Assembly: GCA_963920525.1 (NCBI GenBank)
Contig: OY986435.1
Location: 295,859,817 to 295,923,816, forward strand
Length of the DNA stretch: 64,000 nt
Direction of reading: 5' to 3'
Origin: Dichetophora obliterata
Taxonomy: Eukaryota > Arthropoda > Insecta > Diptera > Sciomyzidae
The notes under the pieces: model-generated
What the model was told of the DNA's origin: nothing
The model's database searches: none
Seen by the model: only the letters and a program-made list of their open reading frames with translations
Part shown: positions 20,183 through 32,934 of the stretch, piece after piece
Layout: each line of letters opens with the position of its first letter
Position numbering within the stretch: position 1 is the first letter of the stretch
Translations under genes and position numbers: made by a program

Positions 20183-22734
20183 TTTAAAACAGCAAACGGG
20201 CTCTAAATTTATTTTAACATAAAATTTAAAACTTATAATAGTTACTATTGAAAAGCAATTTTCGATATAGAGATTTCAAATTTTTTCGGTTTTAAAATCC
20301 AAGTAAACGACCGAATCGACTCAAACCAAAAATAATGTATATTGTCAAAAGTCCATACTAACATAATTTCTAAAGTGCCAGGTAATATCACTTTCGCGCT
20401 CACCTGGAGAAAATTCTAAAGTTACTGGTGAAAAAATGCACCAATAGATGGAAATGGGTCAATAGCGCTTCAGCTTCATTAATTTTATCGCTGTTCTCAT
20501 AAAGTCTTGGACTTTTTTATATGAAAATATAAAATTTTTTGGAAAAAAGTATTTTTTCATTGTTAGCAAGCAATACGTTAATTAAAATAAAAAAAAAATT
20601 TAATAAATTTTGCATGAAAAATTTCTAAGTCTTTTTATATATTTTTCTACGAAGAAATTTATATAAAAAAATTTATATAAATTTATATAAATTTAAATAT
20701 AAAAGTTTTTTTGAATAATTTTGTATGGATCCGAGATCTCGTGTTCGTTTATGAGTTCCGACTTTTTTACATGAAAATATAAAATTTTTTGAAAAAAGTA
20801 TTTTTCATTGTTAGCTGCTAAAAATACTTCAATTTAAATAAAAAAAAATGTTCATAATTTTTATATGACAAAATGCAAGCCTATTTATATTTAAATAAAA
20901 TAAAAAAACAATTTTTTTAACATGAGAAATGAATTTATTACACATATTTATTAAAAAACAGTTAATTTGATAATATTAACATGGATATGTAGATCTTTTT
21001 ATACATGAGATTAATACATAAAAAATAATATAAAAATTAATACAGGACTTAGTAATAAAATGACGTAGCGAAATGGGCTAACATATGTATAATAGCGTAT
21101 TCTTTTCTAGTAATACCAACATAAAAACAAAAAAAGAATAATTTTGGCAGTTATATTATATGCTGTGACAATTGTGAGAAGCAAAATGTTCCAATTTTAA
21201 AAATTTTTTAAATTTAATCCAAAACGATTTTGATTAAAGTGGTTACTTTTAATAAAATTTAACAGCTCGATGAGTATTTCTTAAAAATTCCATGCAGTCG
21301 GCTTTATACATAACCTCAATCGTAAATACATCGGAATTCAAAACACCAGTGCAGCCAATATCAAATGAAAAAAAAATGTTGCATTTTTTCCGTTCTTTTC
21401 TCAGCTCAAAAGAAGTACACATTCTGTTAATTCAGGTCACAATCTAAAAAATTCTGCATTCTGTGAGGTCAGACTTTTTCTCAGAATTTTTTATAAAGAT
21501 TTATATATTAAGAACAAATATGCATGTTTTGATTTAATTCTTTTGCTTCTTTAAATTTTTGCTAGAATTAAGATTTGCAGTTTTTTCTTATTTTTAAATT
21601 AATAAACATTCATCATGCACTAAAAAATTTAAAAATTAAAAACATTTCAATGAATTATATATTCTTTTTGTATCCGCATCAAATTGGTGCACAATGTGCT
21701 TTTCATTTCTAGAAAGTTCCTATGGATGCGGGTTAAAAAATTATTAAAATTCAAATCTTACTTTTTTGGTACCAAAAATTGGCGACCCAGTACAAATTTT
21801 AATTTTGTTAAACAAAATTCATATATTTACATATTCAAGTCATGAATAAGGTGAATGTGTATATATTTTGTTATTTTAAACTAAACTAAGTTTAAAGCAA
21901 TAAGCAAATATATCAACAAAATGCATATTAATTATTCATTTTAAGTTTTTCATTGTCTGATTTGGCCAGGGGGGGGGGGGAACGGTTGTAGTAATGGGGG
22001 CATTGCCACCTTTTCCCCCTGGCTACAGTCCTGTAATTTTCTATGAAGAAATTTATATGATAAAATTCGAAGATCTTGTATTCGTTTATGAGTTCGACTT
22101 TTTTATATGAAAATATGGAACTTTCTTAATAAAAAGTATTTTTCACTGTTAGCTGCTAAGAATACTTCAATTTAAATAAAAACAATTTCATAATTTTTAT
22201 ATAAAAAAATTCTAGTCTTTTTATATAATTTTCATGAAGAAATATATATGAACAAATTCCAAGTCTTTTTGCATAATTTTGTATGGATCCGAGATCTCGT
22301 GTTTGTTTCGAACTCGTTTACGAGTCCGACTTTCTTATACGAAAATATATAATTTATTTAATAACAAGTATTTTTCACTTTAAGCTGCTAAAAAACGTTA
22401 GTTATAATCAAAAAAAATTTTCATATTTTTTATATGAAAAAATTCCAAGTGTTTTGATATAATTTTTTATGGATCCGAGATCTCGTGTTCGTTTCGAGCT
22501 CGTTTACGAGTCCGAGATCTCGTATTTGTTTTTTCATTTAATTGCAAAACTTTTTTTTCAAAACATTATTAAGAATAAATCAGTTATTTTTAGTTTGCTG
22601 TTATAACATGTTTTAAGCAAAAAAAAAAATTTTTATATATAAAATAAAAAAGTTTATAAAAAAATAACATTTTGGACTTTCGTAAAAAAAAATTTGTATA
22701 AAAAAGCCTATATTTTAAAACAGCACAACAAAAA
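20183..22734. repeat. Tandem/dispersed repeat tract with ggatccgagatctcgtgttcg core
   Basis: The phrases ttgtatggatccgagatctcg and (a/t)acgaaaatat...agtatttttcattgttagctgctaa recur at about 20520, 20725, 20760, 22080, 22270, 22320 and 22465, with a spacing near 190-200 bp in the right-hand group. AT-rich DNA (20880-22030) interrupts them. The upstream region of Unc-115 exon 1 lies at the left edge, but no promoter was identified. Confidence 0.6.
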
Positions 22735-22905
22735 AATATTTTTTTTTTGGACTCATTGGGGTTTGAACCCACGACCTTATGCCAGCTCTCATTCTTAATA
22801 ATGCGAATTAAGCAGCGACGATAACTTAACAACTGCGATGGTTGAATGGATAATCTCATGAACTTACAAACACGCGGCCGAGGTTCAAATCTCAATTTAA
22901 TTTAG
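22735..22905. repeat. tRNA-derived SINE-like pieces
   Basis: A B-box-like GGTTCAAATC lies on the plus strand near 22882, with an A-box-like TGGTTGAATGGA about 50 bp before it. A second, inverted B-box-like stretch (gggtttgaaccc) lies at 22750. The pattern resembles tRNA-derived SINEs; no tRNA cloverleaf closes. Confidence 0.4.
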
Positions 22906-22989
22906 ATAATTAAAAAGATAATTCTCATAAGATGCTGTTTAAAATCTTAAAAAATTCGGTTTTTTTTTTTTGCAAAAAAGTTGTTGGCA

Positions 22990-23180
22990 ATGTATCTTAT
23001 GTTTTAGGCAGTTCGAGAAGGATTCGATATTTTTAATTAACGAATCGTTCTCGAACCGTATTCTCGGACTCGTTAACGAATCGTTTCTCGGACTAGTAAA
23101 CGAATGGTGATTTTCTCCCGTTCGCGTATTCGAAAACGATAATCGTTAACGATTAAAATGTCCGAGAATGCGGATTCTTT
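22990..23180. repeat. CGAAT/ATTCG-rich degenerate repeat
   Basis: Repeats of cgttctcgaaccg, cgttaacgaatcg and cgaaaacgat in both orientations. No coding sense. Confidence 0.4.
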
Positions 23181-24000
23181 TTGAATTCGTTTGGCTTATT
23201 GGGATCTTTTTAACTTAAATATAAAGCAATATTAGTCAAATGAAATGCAGATTTCAGCCCCTATTTAATCATAATCTGCTACTGTTGAGGTATATATTAT
23301 TGCCGGAACCGGTTTTTTCTTTTCAATGTTTCACTTATTTACAATACAACTTTGAATAGTGTGTGAATATAATTTACGGGCTTTAGCACACAGCAACCTG
23401 GGTTTCTTCAATGAAATTATTTTTGCCGATTTTGTTTTTGTAATGTTTTTTGAAGAATTCCTTTCCTTTCCATTCCAAATACTAAGTGCGTAAAACAAGA
23501 AGCATTCATAGAAATAACTATATCCATAACTTTAACCTTTGTGAGAGAACTTCTTAATGTATTAAAGAAGAAAAAGAAGCGCAATGTAGCAACGCAAGTA
23601 GTAGTAATGGAAATATTTTTCAAATGCGCAAATGAATATTTTTGCTAATTGATAAGTACAGAATAAGTTGATAAGTTTATTTTGAAGTGTGATATCTTAA
23701 GGCATAGAATTCATATGAGTTTGGACAATGAGCTTTAATTTGATGGTATTCACTAATTAAAAATGCTTCCTTCCTGTGTAGGTACATCTGTGAACGAAGA
23801 AGTTGCCATGCTAATTAAAGTTGTGATAAGTGCGAACATGTTTTTCACTATTTCTCTCAATTAAAGTCTAGAATAAAGATATATTAACTTTGCTTAAGCT
23901 GGCATATTAAGAAAATAATTTCAACTCCAAGACATTTTTGGCTAACAGCATCGACTAATAATTCCATATTTTTGTAGTCAAAAACAAGGCTTTGGTTGAC
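23181..24000. other. Nothing recognised
   Basis: AT-rich DNA without gene or repeat boundary signals. Confidence 0.35.
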
Positions 24001-24004
24001 TTAA

Positions 24005-24703
24005 GGGCATGTTCTTATGTAGCTCGACCAAAAAACTCAACTTTTTTTTTAACTTTTCTATAACTTAAGATGTGTAGAATATGTTCCCAAAGTGATTTGG
24101 CCGATAAAAATTGTATAAAAAAGTTATCGCATAAGAAAGGAAATATGGGTTCCTTAAGATTAACCAAATCTTAAAACGCGTTTTCTGAAGAATCATGTTT
24201 TTAAAACTGGTCTCCACGATATCTAAAGAACTACTCTAAGCATTGACTTTAATTTTTTTTTTTAAAGTAGATTGGATCCTAAAACTAAATTCAGATAATA
24301 TTGGCCGTGTTTTTTTTAAGAGCACTTTTAAGAGTGAAAAATGTAAAGAAAACGCTACTAAAAATTCACATGTCCGCCATTTTTGTAGTTTTCAACTATT
24401 TATTGATATTACAGTTTCAAGCTCTAACATATATAATATAATTTATAAAATTTTTTGGTTTTTTATATCAGATGACATTAACGTGCTGTGAAATGGAGAC
24501 TTTTTTGGTAGCTTTTTATTCCAATGTGACAATTGACGGCGTATTGACACTTCACATTACAGTAAAAATAAATATTTTCCTACACTTTAAGAATCAATAA
24601 ATAACTGCCAAAAAAAACTCAAGGTGTACATTTATTTCCTTCTATGAAAAACAAAAATCAAAAACATCACCGTGTTTTTGGACCTCTAGATGAGAACCTG
24701 CCC
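24005..24703. mobile_element. TTAA-flanked element, 699 bp
   Basis: TTAA at 24001-24004 and 24704-24707 flank ends GGGCATGTTCTTATGTAG and the inverse of GGGCAGGTTCTCATCTAG (15 of 18 positions agree). Interior AT-rich; the 82-codon frame inside has no known domain. TTAA duplications point to piggyBac or Kolobok. Confidence 0.65.
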
Positions 24704-24969
24704 TTAATCTTTTATCTAACAAACCGAGATCAAGTTTCTAAATTTAAATGAGGTAAATTGGATAAAACCATGAGAACCTCCCATACAAAGTGGTTTTTTT
24801 AAACGATAAAATCTCTAAACATTGCACAAAAATTAATATAAGGACTTGAAATTTTTCACATTAGTTTCAATATTAAATATGCACTTTATGAGCGTGGAAT
24901 CCAACTAAATCAAATGAAATCAATCCCTATCTTCCATGCAAAGTCACTATATGAAAGAGATTTTACTTT

Positions 24970-27255
24970 AAATTCCACAAAAAAAATTACACAGTGCAAC
25001 ACGAAAAAAAATAAGCATATACGGACACCACTACGTGATAAAAGACCAAAACAAAAAGACCCCTGTCTCCTAGTTTTTCCTAAAGGCCTTCAAGTTTTTT
25101 TTATGGGCCCCTCAAAGATGTGGGGCCTCGGAGTCATTTTTGCAAAAAAATTATCATTTTCTCAAGCTCATATCTTGCAAACCGTTCGGAATTTTGATTT
25201 ACTCTCTGCGGCAAAGTTGTAGCTCTTGTCATAAAGAACAAAAATTGTCAACATATAAAATCAAAAAACTTTATCTTCAAGGTCAAAATCTCAAAAAACT
25301 TTAAAAAAATTGGCGAAAATGGCCCAAAAAGCGTTTTTTTTTATTTTCCGCTTTTACAAACAAATTTACTTTATGAAAAATGCGCCAATTTTCTTTGGCC
25401 TGGTAGGACTTACAGCGCTGATTAAAACCACAAAGTTTTTTTAAGGAGGCCGATCCAACTTCTTGAGATATAGGCCTTTATAGCTTGAGTATATAATCGC
25501 TTATATCTCACCCATTTCCTATCCGATCTGGTTGAGATGGGTATCGTTGAGAAGACCTTTGAAAACGCTATAAATCTGTATATAAATATGTTAATTTTTA
25601 TTAACTCAATGGGGCAAATTAAAAAAAAAAAGATTTTTAAACCTCACTTTTTTAATAAAAAACTGGTTTTCTCAATAAACAGCCCTAGTACAAAAAACAA
25701 TTGAAGTGTAAGAAAATAAGCGATTTCTTAAAAAAAAGTTGATTTCAAAACTTTGAACGTAAACTATTGTCAGTCAGGAGGCCGAGTGTGTGAGTGCACT
25801 GTACCTTCACTGATAGAAAGTGCATTCTAATAAAAATTCTCAAGCTGGTGGGTGAGTTCCCGTGCCCAAACTGTCAAACAACTACCTGGAAGCAAACATC
25901 TGCATTGAATTCACATAAAAACAACCCAAAATATAAAAAAAATACCTAGAAACACATTTTAGCTCTTGTCATAAAGATGAAATTGTGAACATATAAAATC
26001 AAAAAACTTCTCTATCAAAAAACTACCTGGAAGCAAACATCTGCATGGAATTCACATTGTAGTTCTTGTCATGTTTAATGTCTTGTATGTTTAATTAAAG
26101 CTCAAAGATGAAATATGCCTGCGCAGAACCATGAGTTTGTCCAAGGGTTAACACCGTTTAGGTAGCGCTTAGGTATCACGCGATCACGCACCGACCGCAG
26201 CAGCACAGGCAATGCAGTAAGCTCAGCACACGCAACAAGGGACGCAGCGCACAATATAAAAATGTTAATGAAGTATCTGAAGAAGAAAAAGCTGATGATG
26301 GAGGGCAGTCTGGAAGTAACGTGCCTGTGGACACCATAAGTTCTGAATCAGAGACAGATTCGGACGATTTGATTCCACAACTTAAGAGATTGCGATTTGC
26401 AGGTCCAGGGCCATCAACATTATAAACATAATACGAATATTTTTTTTATAATTTTTGTAATAGATAGCATAGTATTGCAGTGCCATCCCTGCTGAGACTA
26501 CTAATCCCTACAACACTGAATCATTATTACTAAATATCTATGCTACTACTCTTGGTTACAACCCTAACTCTAAATGTCAACCCATACCACCTAAGAACTA
26601 AGGTTAATAAAATCAGTAAAAGTAAAACAATGAAACCATCAACATGCCTTTTCACTTACGGGAGAAGGCTTTATAGTATCTCAATGTTGAAGTAAAGAAA
26701 AAACAAATGAAATTAAAAAATTTTCGGGAAATTTTTCACTTTTGCGGCTACCTAAGCGCTACCTAAACGGTGTTAAGAATCATTCCTAGGAAGTTCATAT
26801 TTTCTAAAAAGTTGTTTATTGAGATCTTAGGTTCATTTTTGTAGTTGATTATTTCCTTGAATTTTGAACGGTTTGCTACCTATGGACCTGAACAGGGGAA
26901 AAAAGTTAAAAAAATTGAATTTTTTAAAGTTTTTTTCGATTTTGACTTTGAAGATGAAGTTTTTTTTTTATTTTATATGTTGACAATTTTTGTTCTTTAT
27001 GACAAGAGCTACAACTTTGCCTGAGAGAGTAAATCAAAATTCCGAACGGTTTGCAAGATATGAGCTTGAGAAAATGATAATTTTTTTGCAAAAATTACAC
27101 CAAGGCCCCACATCTTTGGGGGCCCATAAAAAAAACCTAGAGGACTTTGGGCAAAACTGGGAGACAGGGGTTTTTTTTAGTGATCTCCGTATATTTTGCC
27201 ATGACTTAAAAAATTACACACTGTGTTATTTAATAACTTTAAATTTTGTTCATAA
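24970..27255. mobile_element. Large foldback element with arms of about 300-350 bp
   Basis: Left arm about 24985-25330 and right arm about 26900-27250 are inverted copies: ttgcaaaccgttcggaattttg, gtagctcttgtcataaagaac and the gggcccctcaaagatgtggggcc region all recur inverted. Segments of the left arm also recur at 25960-26060. A younger TTAA element is nested in the middle (26152-26772). Confidence 0.8.
26152..26772. mobile_element. TTAA-flanked element with 24-bp perfect terminal repeats and acidic ORF remnant
   Basis: TTAA at 26148-26151 and 26773-26776 flank ends CACCGTTTAGGTAGCGCTT, inverted and perfect for 24 bp. Inside (about 26265-26425) one frame reads SEEEKADDGGQSGSN, ISSESETDSDDLIPQLK and RFAGPGPSTL then a stop, an acidic/basic tail that could be a transposase terminus. 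TTAA duplication fits piggyBac or Kolobok. It inserted into the foldback after that element formed. Confidence 0.8.
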
Positions 27256-28258
27256 GCTTTAATCTCATGTATATGAAGATGAATCCCTTTTGAGTATGAA
27301 GTTGCTTACAATCGAATGAAAACCAGGACTACCTTCCATACAAAGTAGCTAAATGAAAATGGTAACATCTCTTCTATCCTCCACAAAAATTAGTAAAATG
27401 CCATCAAATTTTGCAAATCATTTTTAATCTTAACTATGCACTAGAGTGGCCCTTACCTATATGGAGATTTTTAAAAGTTGGAAGTTTGCCGCTCCCAACC
27501 CCCTATCTGATTTCAATCAACAAAATAATGATCTGTACAAAATTTTAGCTTAAGCTTAGTATGCTGTAGAAGCGAAAATAAATCTTCCATAAGAAATGCA
27601 TTACGTTTTTGACAGCAAAAGGTAGCGAAATTTTTTTTTCGTTGGTTAGTAGGCTGTTGAGCCGAAAAATTTGTTTAATGCAGCCAAGTTCACAACCATA
27701 ATTGGAGAGTTAAAATGTCAAAATTTCGCTGTCTTTTATATGTCCGTACATTTAATTGGCGTGGAAATTTGACATCCAACAATAATGTTCAACTAACACA
27801 TTCAACAAAAAGTTTATAGTAAGTATGCGTTAGTGTTAAGTCTACACCAAAATTTCGCGTGTAGAATAAAATGTCTAAAACTTTTCGTTCCTATAGCATA
27901 CTAAGCTTTAATAGGACAACTCTAAGGCGACCCTCATCGAGCATATATATTTGAAATACTTGACCGAAAAGTCATATTTTCAAAGAATCCCTCCAAAATA
28001 GGTGTTACCGCGGATGTATATTTTTGATAAGGGAAATATTCTGAGTCGATTCAAATTTTTTTTATATATTATGTTCTGTGAAACTGTTTACGGAAATTTA
28101 AATGAAAAAACTGGTCATAAGTCAAAAAAACTAAAGTAGCCAAAAAACACCCTTGGAATTGCTTTTTCTTCAAATTAGATTGCCTGCCCGTTTTGTGGCA
28201 TTCCGGGAAAACCTCGCCACTATTGCTACTTGTATTTAATAAATTTATAAAATTCATT
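27256..28258. other. Interspersed-repeat-like DNA, no gene
   Basis: 27290-27440 resembles the 300-460 region of this window. No other signal. Confidence 0.3.
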
Positions 28259-28585
28259 AGCTAATAGCTGATAAACCCGGTGTTACCGAGAAGTTAAATA
28301 CTATATAAATTTTAACATACACTTTTCGTTTTAATGTTTCTAAAAATGCCGAATAATGAAAAACAAGTCCGAGAGTTACCAAATTTCAGCGTTTAAGTTA
28401 CAAAGCCTGGAATTGCTTGAGATTTAATTTATAGTACTTTTTTCTATTTGTGACTGCCAAAAGTTATAAAAAATTAAATTTGGTATTACATGGAGTAAAA
28501 ATACAGTATTTATTGGAATTTAGTTAATGTATTGGCAACGAAAAAACCGCTGCTATCTTAATTGTTTGTGGCGTTATTGACTATA
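28259..28585. repeat. Dispersed element starting tagctgataaacccggtgtta
   Basis: The start phrase recurs at 35738 (tagctgaacccggtgtgc) and 58813 (tagctgatatacccagtgtta). This head is common on insect interspersed repeats; its class could not be settled. Confidence 0.5.
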
Positions 28586-28987
28586 CTGCCGTCATAAGGA
28601 AGAGTGCGGCATCTACATATATTAATATTCTGAAATAAAGGACTTACAGTAATTTATCTCAAAATCACCGAGTAGCGTTTAGATGATAATAAAAAATTGG
28701 TTCTTCAGGATAGTAAAATTCAGTTTGTTTTAAAAATTAATGATATTTTACCGATTTTATTAAAATTGCAAAAACTGTGGATCAAACACTGCAGTTGCCG
28801 CTTTTTTAATGTTTTTCTATAAATTTAAATTATCACAATTGTGTTGATATGACATTTCAGGCTAAAATATTAAGCAATTGAGCAAAAAAAAAAACGTAAT
28901 TTTTATTTTATTTTCTTGAAGATGATTAAGGAAAAGCAATAATTTCGTTTTTCATGCTAGATGCTGCACTCTTCTTTATGACGGCAG
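28586..28987. mobile_element. MITE, TA-flanked, 402 bp
   Basis: Ends CTGCCGTCATAAGGAAGAG and CTGCCGTCATAAAGAAGAG (inverted), 28 of 30 positions matching, with TA on both sides. A degenerate relative of one end lies at 59135-59150. Confidence 0.75.
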
Positions 28988-29957
28988 TATAGCTGTATGT
29001 AGAAATATTGATTGGAAAAAAAATTCTTGAATTCTTGAAAACATAAATAAAAAATCTCTGCTGTTGAGAATCTGACAACACTATAACACACAGCGCGTCA
29101 TTGTCTCGGGGGTGAAGCAAACCAATCTCAAATAATAGTATTTTACATCAATAACAAAAGCCAAAGTCCCTTTTTGCTCCACTACGTCACAAATATTTTT
29201 TACAGTGGTTTTAAATTTGACTTTTTTGGTCAAAAATGGAATTAAACAATATGAAAAATTATATGTTAAACTTAATTCAGGGTGGTTCTTGTCTTTGGAA
29301 GCCGAAATTAAAATTTTCCGGGGAATATTTTTTCGGAACACTTTAACCCCCTAGCTCCTTCCAGTATGAGACAATTTGACCCTTTTTTTGGAAAAGACCC
29401 TATAAGTCAACATTGGCGGGAGGTCAAAGGTTAAAACCTTACAAAAAATAATCTCCAGAAAATTTCACTAGGAATCACCCAAAACAAATAACCTCTACGA
29501 GTTAAAGGTTTCACATAAAAAACGGACGGAAAAGATAATAAAAGATTGTCCACAGTTTTCAAGATATGAGAATGTTGTTGGTGTCAAACAAACGGACATT
29601 TTTTTTTACTTTATTATCCTTTAGAAAATTGAAAAAGTTGGTATGCATAACATAAATTGGATACAAAAATGCATATTGTAGGGTACTCATTAGAGATAAA
29701 CGAAATCAGTCCAGGTGGTGTCTGTAGCCGCTTTAATAACCGAAATACCTTTCATAGGCTCTTTAAACGTATCTCTAATATTTCTTTTCAGTGTTTTTAG
29801 TTTCCATTTTTTTACAAAAGAACCGTTACTTTGAAGAGAGTCCTTTGTTTGGTGATAAAAACTATCCTATGTCCCGACCGGCGACATAAGGAGCCTACAT
29901 GACAAGTTTGAAGAAAATCCATCAAGTTGTGCAAAGTAGTGATGCGCGTTTCGTCAG
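28988..29957. other. Nothing recognised
   Basis: No gene; short frames only. Confidence 0.35.
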
Positions 29958-30480
29958 GAATTGTAATTGATAATTGAACACCTCAATTCCTTGGAATGGA
30001 ATTGGAAAAAATGGTCAATTTCATAACAGGAATTGTAATTGGCAATTGAACACTTCAATTCCTCGCAAATGGAATTGAAAACAAATGGTCAATTCCATTA
30101 CAGGAATTGTATTTGGCAATTGAACACCTTAATTCCTTGGAATGGAATTGGAAAAAATTGTCAATTCCATTACAGGAATTGTAATTGGTAATTGAACACC
30201 TCAATTACTTGGAATAAAATTGAAAAATGGTCAATTCCATTACAGAAATTGTAATTGGTAATTGAACACCTCAATTCCTTGGAATGGAATTGGAAAAAAT
30301 TGTCAATTCCATTACAGGAATTGTAATTGGTCATTGAACACCTCAATTCCTTGGAATGGAATTGAAAACAAATGGTCAATTCCATTACAAGAATTGTAAG
30401 TGGTAATTGAACAGTTCAATTCCTCATAAATTGAATTGGAAGAGATCGTCAATTTTATTGCAGGAATTGTAATTTAAAGT
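29958..30480. repeat. Tandem array, 72-bp period, eight units
   Basis: aattgtaattggtaattgaac recurs at 29959, 30031, 30104, 30177, 30247, 30319, 30392 and 30464. Each unit also holds the inverse motifs caattcc and ggaattg, so units are internally palindromic. The repeated open frame on the minus strand is a by-product. Confidence 0.92.
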
Positions 30481-30744
30481 TAAGATTTCAATTACTTTTT
30501 CATTAACTCAAAACTACTTCATTATGTATTTTGTTTGACTTCCACTGTTAGTCGGTTAATGAAATATTTACAAATAAATGAATTATCGAAGATATCAATT
30601 TTTTAATTTAATACCACATTTTGAGTTAGAACGAAATATGTAACAGCTACGCTACCTGGTCCAATCCCGCCGACTTTTTGCAAGGTGCTTGGAACACAAC
30701 TTCCATTCCCCTGTACAAAATTTCATTAATCTACTAACAAAACA

Positions 30745-30965
30745 ATTTTTTCCAATTCTATTCCTAAGGAATTGAGTCGTTCAGTTACCAATTATAATTC
30801 CCGTAATAGAATTTACAATTTTTTTCAATTCCATTCCAGAGGAATTGAAGTGGTCAATTACCCATTACAATTCCTGTAATGGAATTGACAATTTTTCCAA
30901 TTCCATTCCTGAGGAATTGAGATGTCCAATTACTAATTACGATTCCTGTAATGTACTTGAAAAGT
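30745..30965. repeat. Inverted partner array of the 72-bp repeat, about three units
   Basis: The same unit appears in reverse orientation (gaattgagtcgttcagttacc, then variants). With the array at 29958-30480 it forms a large inverted structure around about 265 bp of spacer. Confidence 0.8.
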
Positions 30966-31300
30966 TTTTCACGATGACGAAAGTGGGCGGAATTCGACAA
31001 AGGGCTTGTCATTATTGCAAAAACACTATCTCAGTTAATATTGACACTAGGGTACTGAAATTTGGTACAAGAGTAGGTAGAATTATAACGAAGCATGATC
31101 AAAAATGTAAGCGAAATTCTACAAAGGGCATGCCACTATAAGAAAAACCTGTATCTCGAATAAAACTGACACTAGGATACAAAAATTCGTTGCAAGAATG
31201 GGTAGAATTATTATCATATTCTCTAAAAAGGAAGAAATAAAAGCTTTAAAAAGCGACTTCAAAATCACTACAAAGTAAACAATAATTTTAAATTACTTTT

Positions 31301-31469
31301 CAGTTTTTTCTCAGACTTTTGTCACGTTTTTTTTTTTGGATATTTTGGCCTATAACAGCCTAACCATTAAGGTTTTCGATCCAATACTAAGACAAAATCT
31401 CAATGGTTTGGCTGTTATAGGCCAAAATATCAAAAAAAAAAAAACGTGACAAAAGTCTGAGAAAAACTG
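31301..31469. mobile_element. Small foldback MITE
   Basis: cagttttttctcagactttt and its inverse enclose arms of about 75 bp with taggccaaaatatc pairing. Loop about 20-25 bp. Confidence 0.75.
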
Positions 31470-32097
31470 CAAGTCAAAATCTGGAAGCTCGATTTTCACC
31501 GTAGACGTATGGTCTAGTGGACTTTTTTGCTCAGTACAATCCCAAGTATCAGAAACGCGAAGCGCCCATTAACACTTTTTTCCTTCCATACTAATCGCCC
31601 CACTCTAATGTACATAAACATAGTTATAACATTTATGTTATATATTGAATGGTGACGTGAAAATTAGAAGTCATCACTTCTATCGTGTGGTCATAGGCAC
31701 AGAGTTTTTTTTTATTTAAATTCAAAATTGGTACAGTAGATAATAAAATATTGTAGAAATAGCAAAATTTATACCGATCACAGAGAGGTTAAAACATCTT
31801 AATTTGATCGGGATGATATTTATTGACTCTTTGTATTTCACTTTTTTCTTAGGTTTAAATTAGTTCAAATGATCTTCAATGCGACAACATAGTTAGTACA
31901 AAGAAAAAAAAAACTAAAAAAAAACAAGACAAAATTAGAAATAATAGTTGATATATTTTTTGCGATACTTTTTAAACCTGAAAAACAACTGAAGCAACAA
32001 CAATGTTTGCTCAGCTCTTCATGTGAGTTTATTTTGTAAGAGCAAAATTCTGGTATTTATTGTCGACCGATGATGTCACACAACCTCGGCATAGGAA
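31470..32097. other. AT-rich DNA, no gene
   Basis: Nothing recognised apart from A-rich runs at 31900-31930. Confidence 0.3.
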
Positions 32098-32165
32098 CTA
32101 TAAAAGCCAGAGACTAACTCCGACATCGTTAACTTCACTTCTCTGCTTTCGAGCAGTAAATGAGC
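32098..32165 (+). promoter_or_regulatory. Putative TATA promoter
   Basis: A canonical ctataaaagcc box at about 32098-32108 is followed by a GC-richer start-like region (tcgttaacttcacttctctgc). No ORF follows; the first ATG closes after five codons. It could be a retroelement LTR fragment or a chance box. Confidence 0.25.
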
Positions 32166-32934
32166 TTGGCACTAAATTAACAGCATAAAATGTAGAAAAA
32201 TTTTTCGGAATAACTTTAAGCATTGAAATTAATTGCTTTTCGCTCATTTATATACTCGTACTATATACAAAAATATGAAAAAAAAGTATTAGATAAAGAC
32301 ATATCTAAATTAAATTAGTTATTGGGGAAATAGACAAAGTTACATAATTTTCCATATGTACAATCATTTCTGCTGATAACACAACTTGAGGAACTGCTCA
32401 CTACGTGAGTGATTTTCAATTCAATCAAACACTTAGTTACTTCAGTTCGTGATATAAAGAAAAGAAATGGAAATACTCACTCTACTCTCGGTAACTATTG
32501 TATCTTTATGGCTCTGTTACAGGGATGAGCACGGGGCACTCGTCATTTTCATGATTGTGTTTTTAATTCGATGCACCACATATCGAAATAACCTACTTTC
32601 AAAATAGGGGTTAACACGCTTTGCTTATTAAGAGTGGAAAACATAATGAAACTGTTACGGAAAAGCAGGAAGAAGAAGAAAAAGTACCATACCATCAATG
32701 CACAAAAGCATGCATGAAGAAGTTACCCAGTAGACAATAGCAGGGCTTTGAAGCACTTCCAGCAGGCCATCATATGGATTTCTCCGCTCTTTTGCACTCA
32801 TTAACTTATTAACCCATTAACATTTTTATATGAAACGAGAACATTTTTTAGGCCTTCCTCTCTCGCGACTCTAAAGAGACCTGCTAGAAGCCCTAATTGA
32901 GAATGCACGTTAGAAAGAAAACCAATATAAATAT
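32166..32934. other. Nothing recognised
   Basis: AT-rich DNA with no gene or repeat boundary. Confidence 0.35.

Noticed and set aside
30170..31141. Open frames with repeated CNGIDNF-type blocks
   Set aside because: By-product of the 72-bp tandem repeat and its inverted partner.
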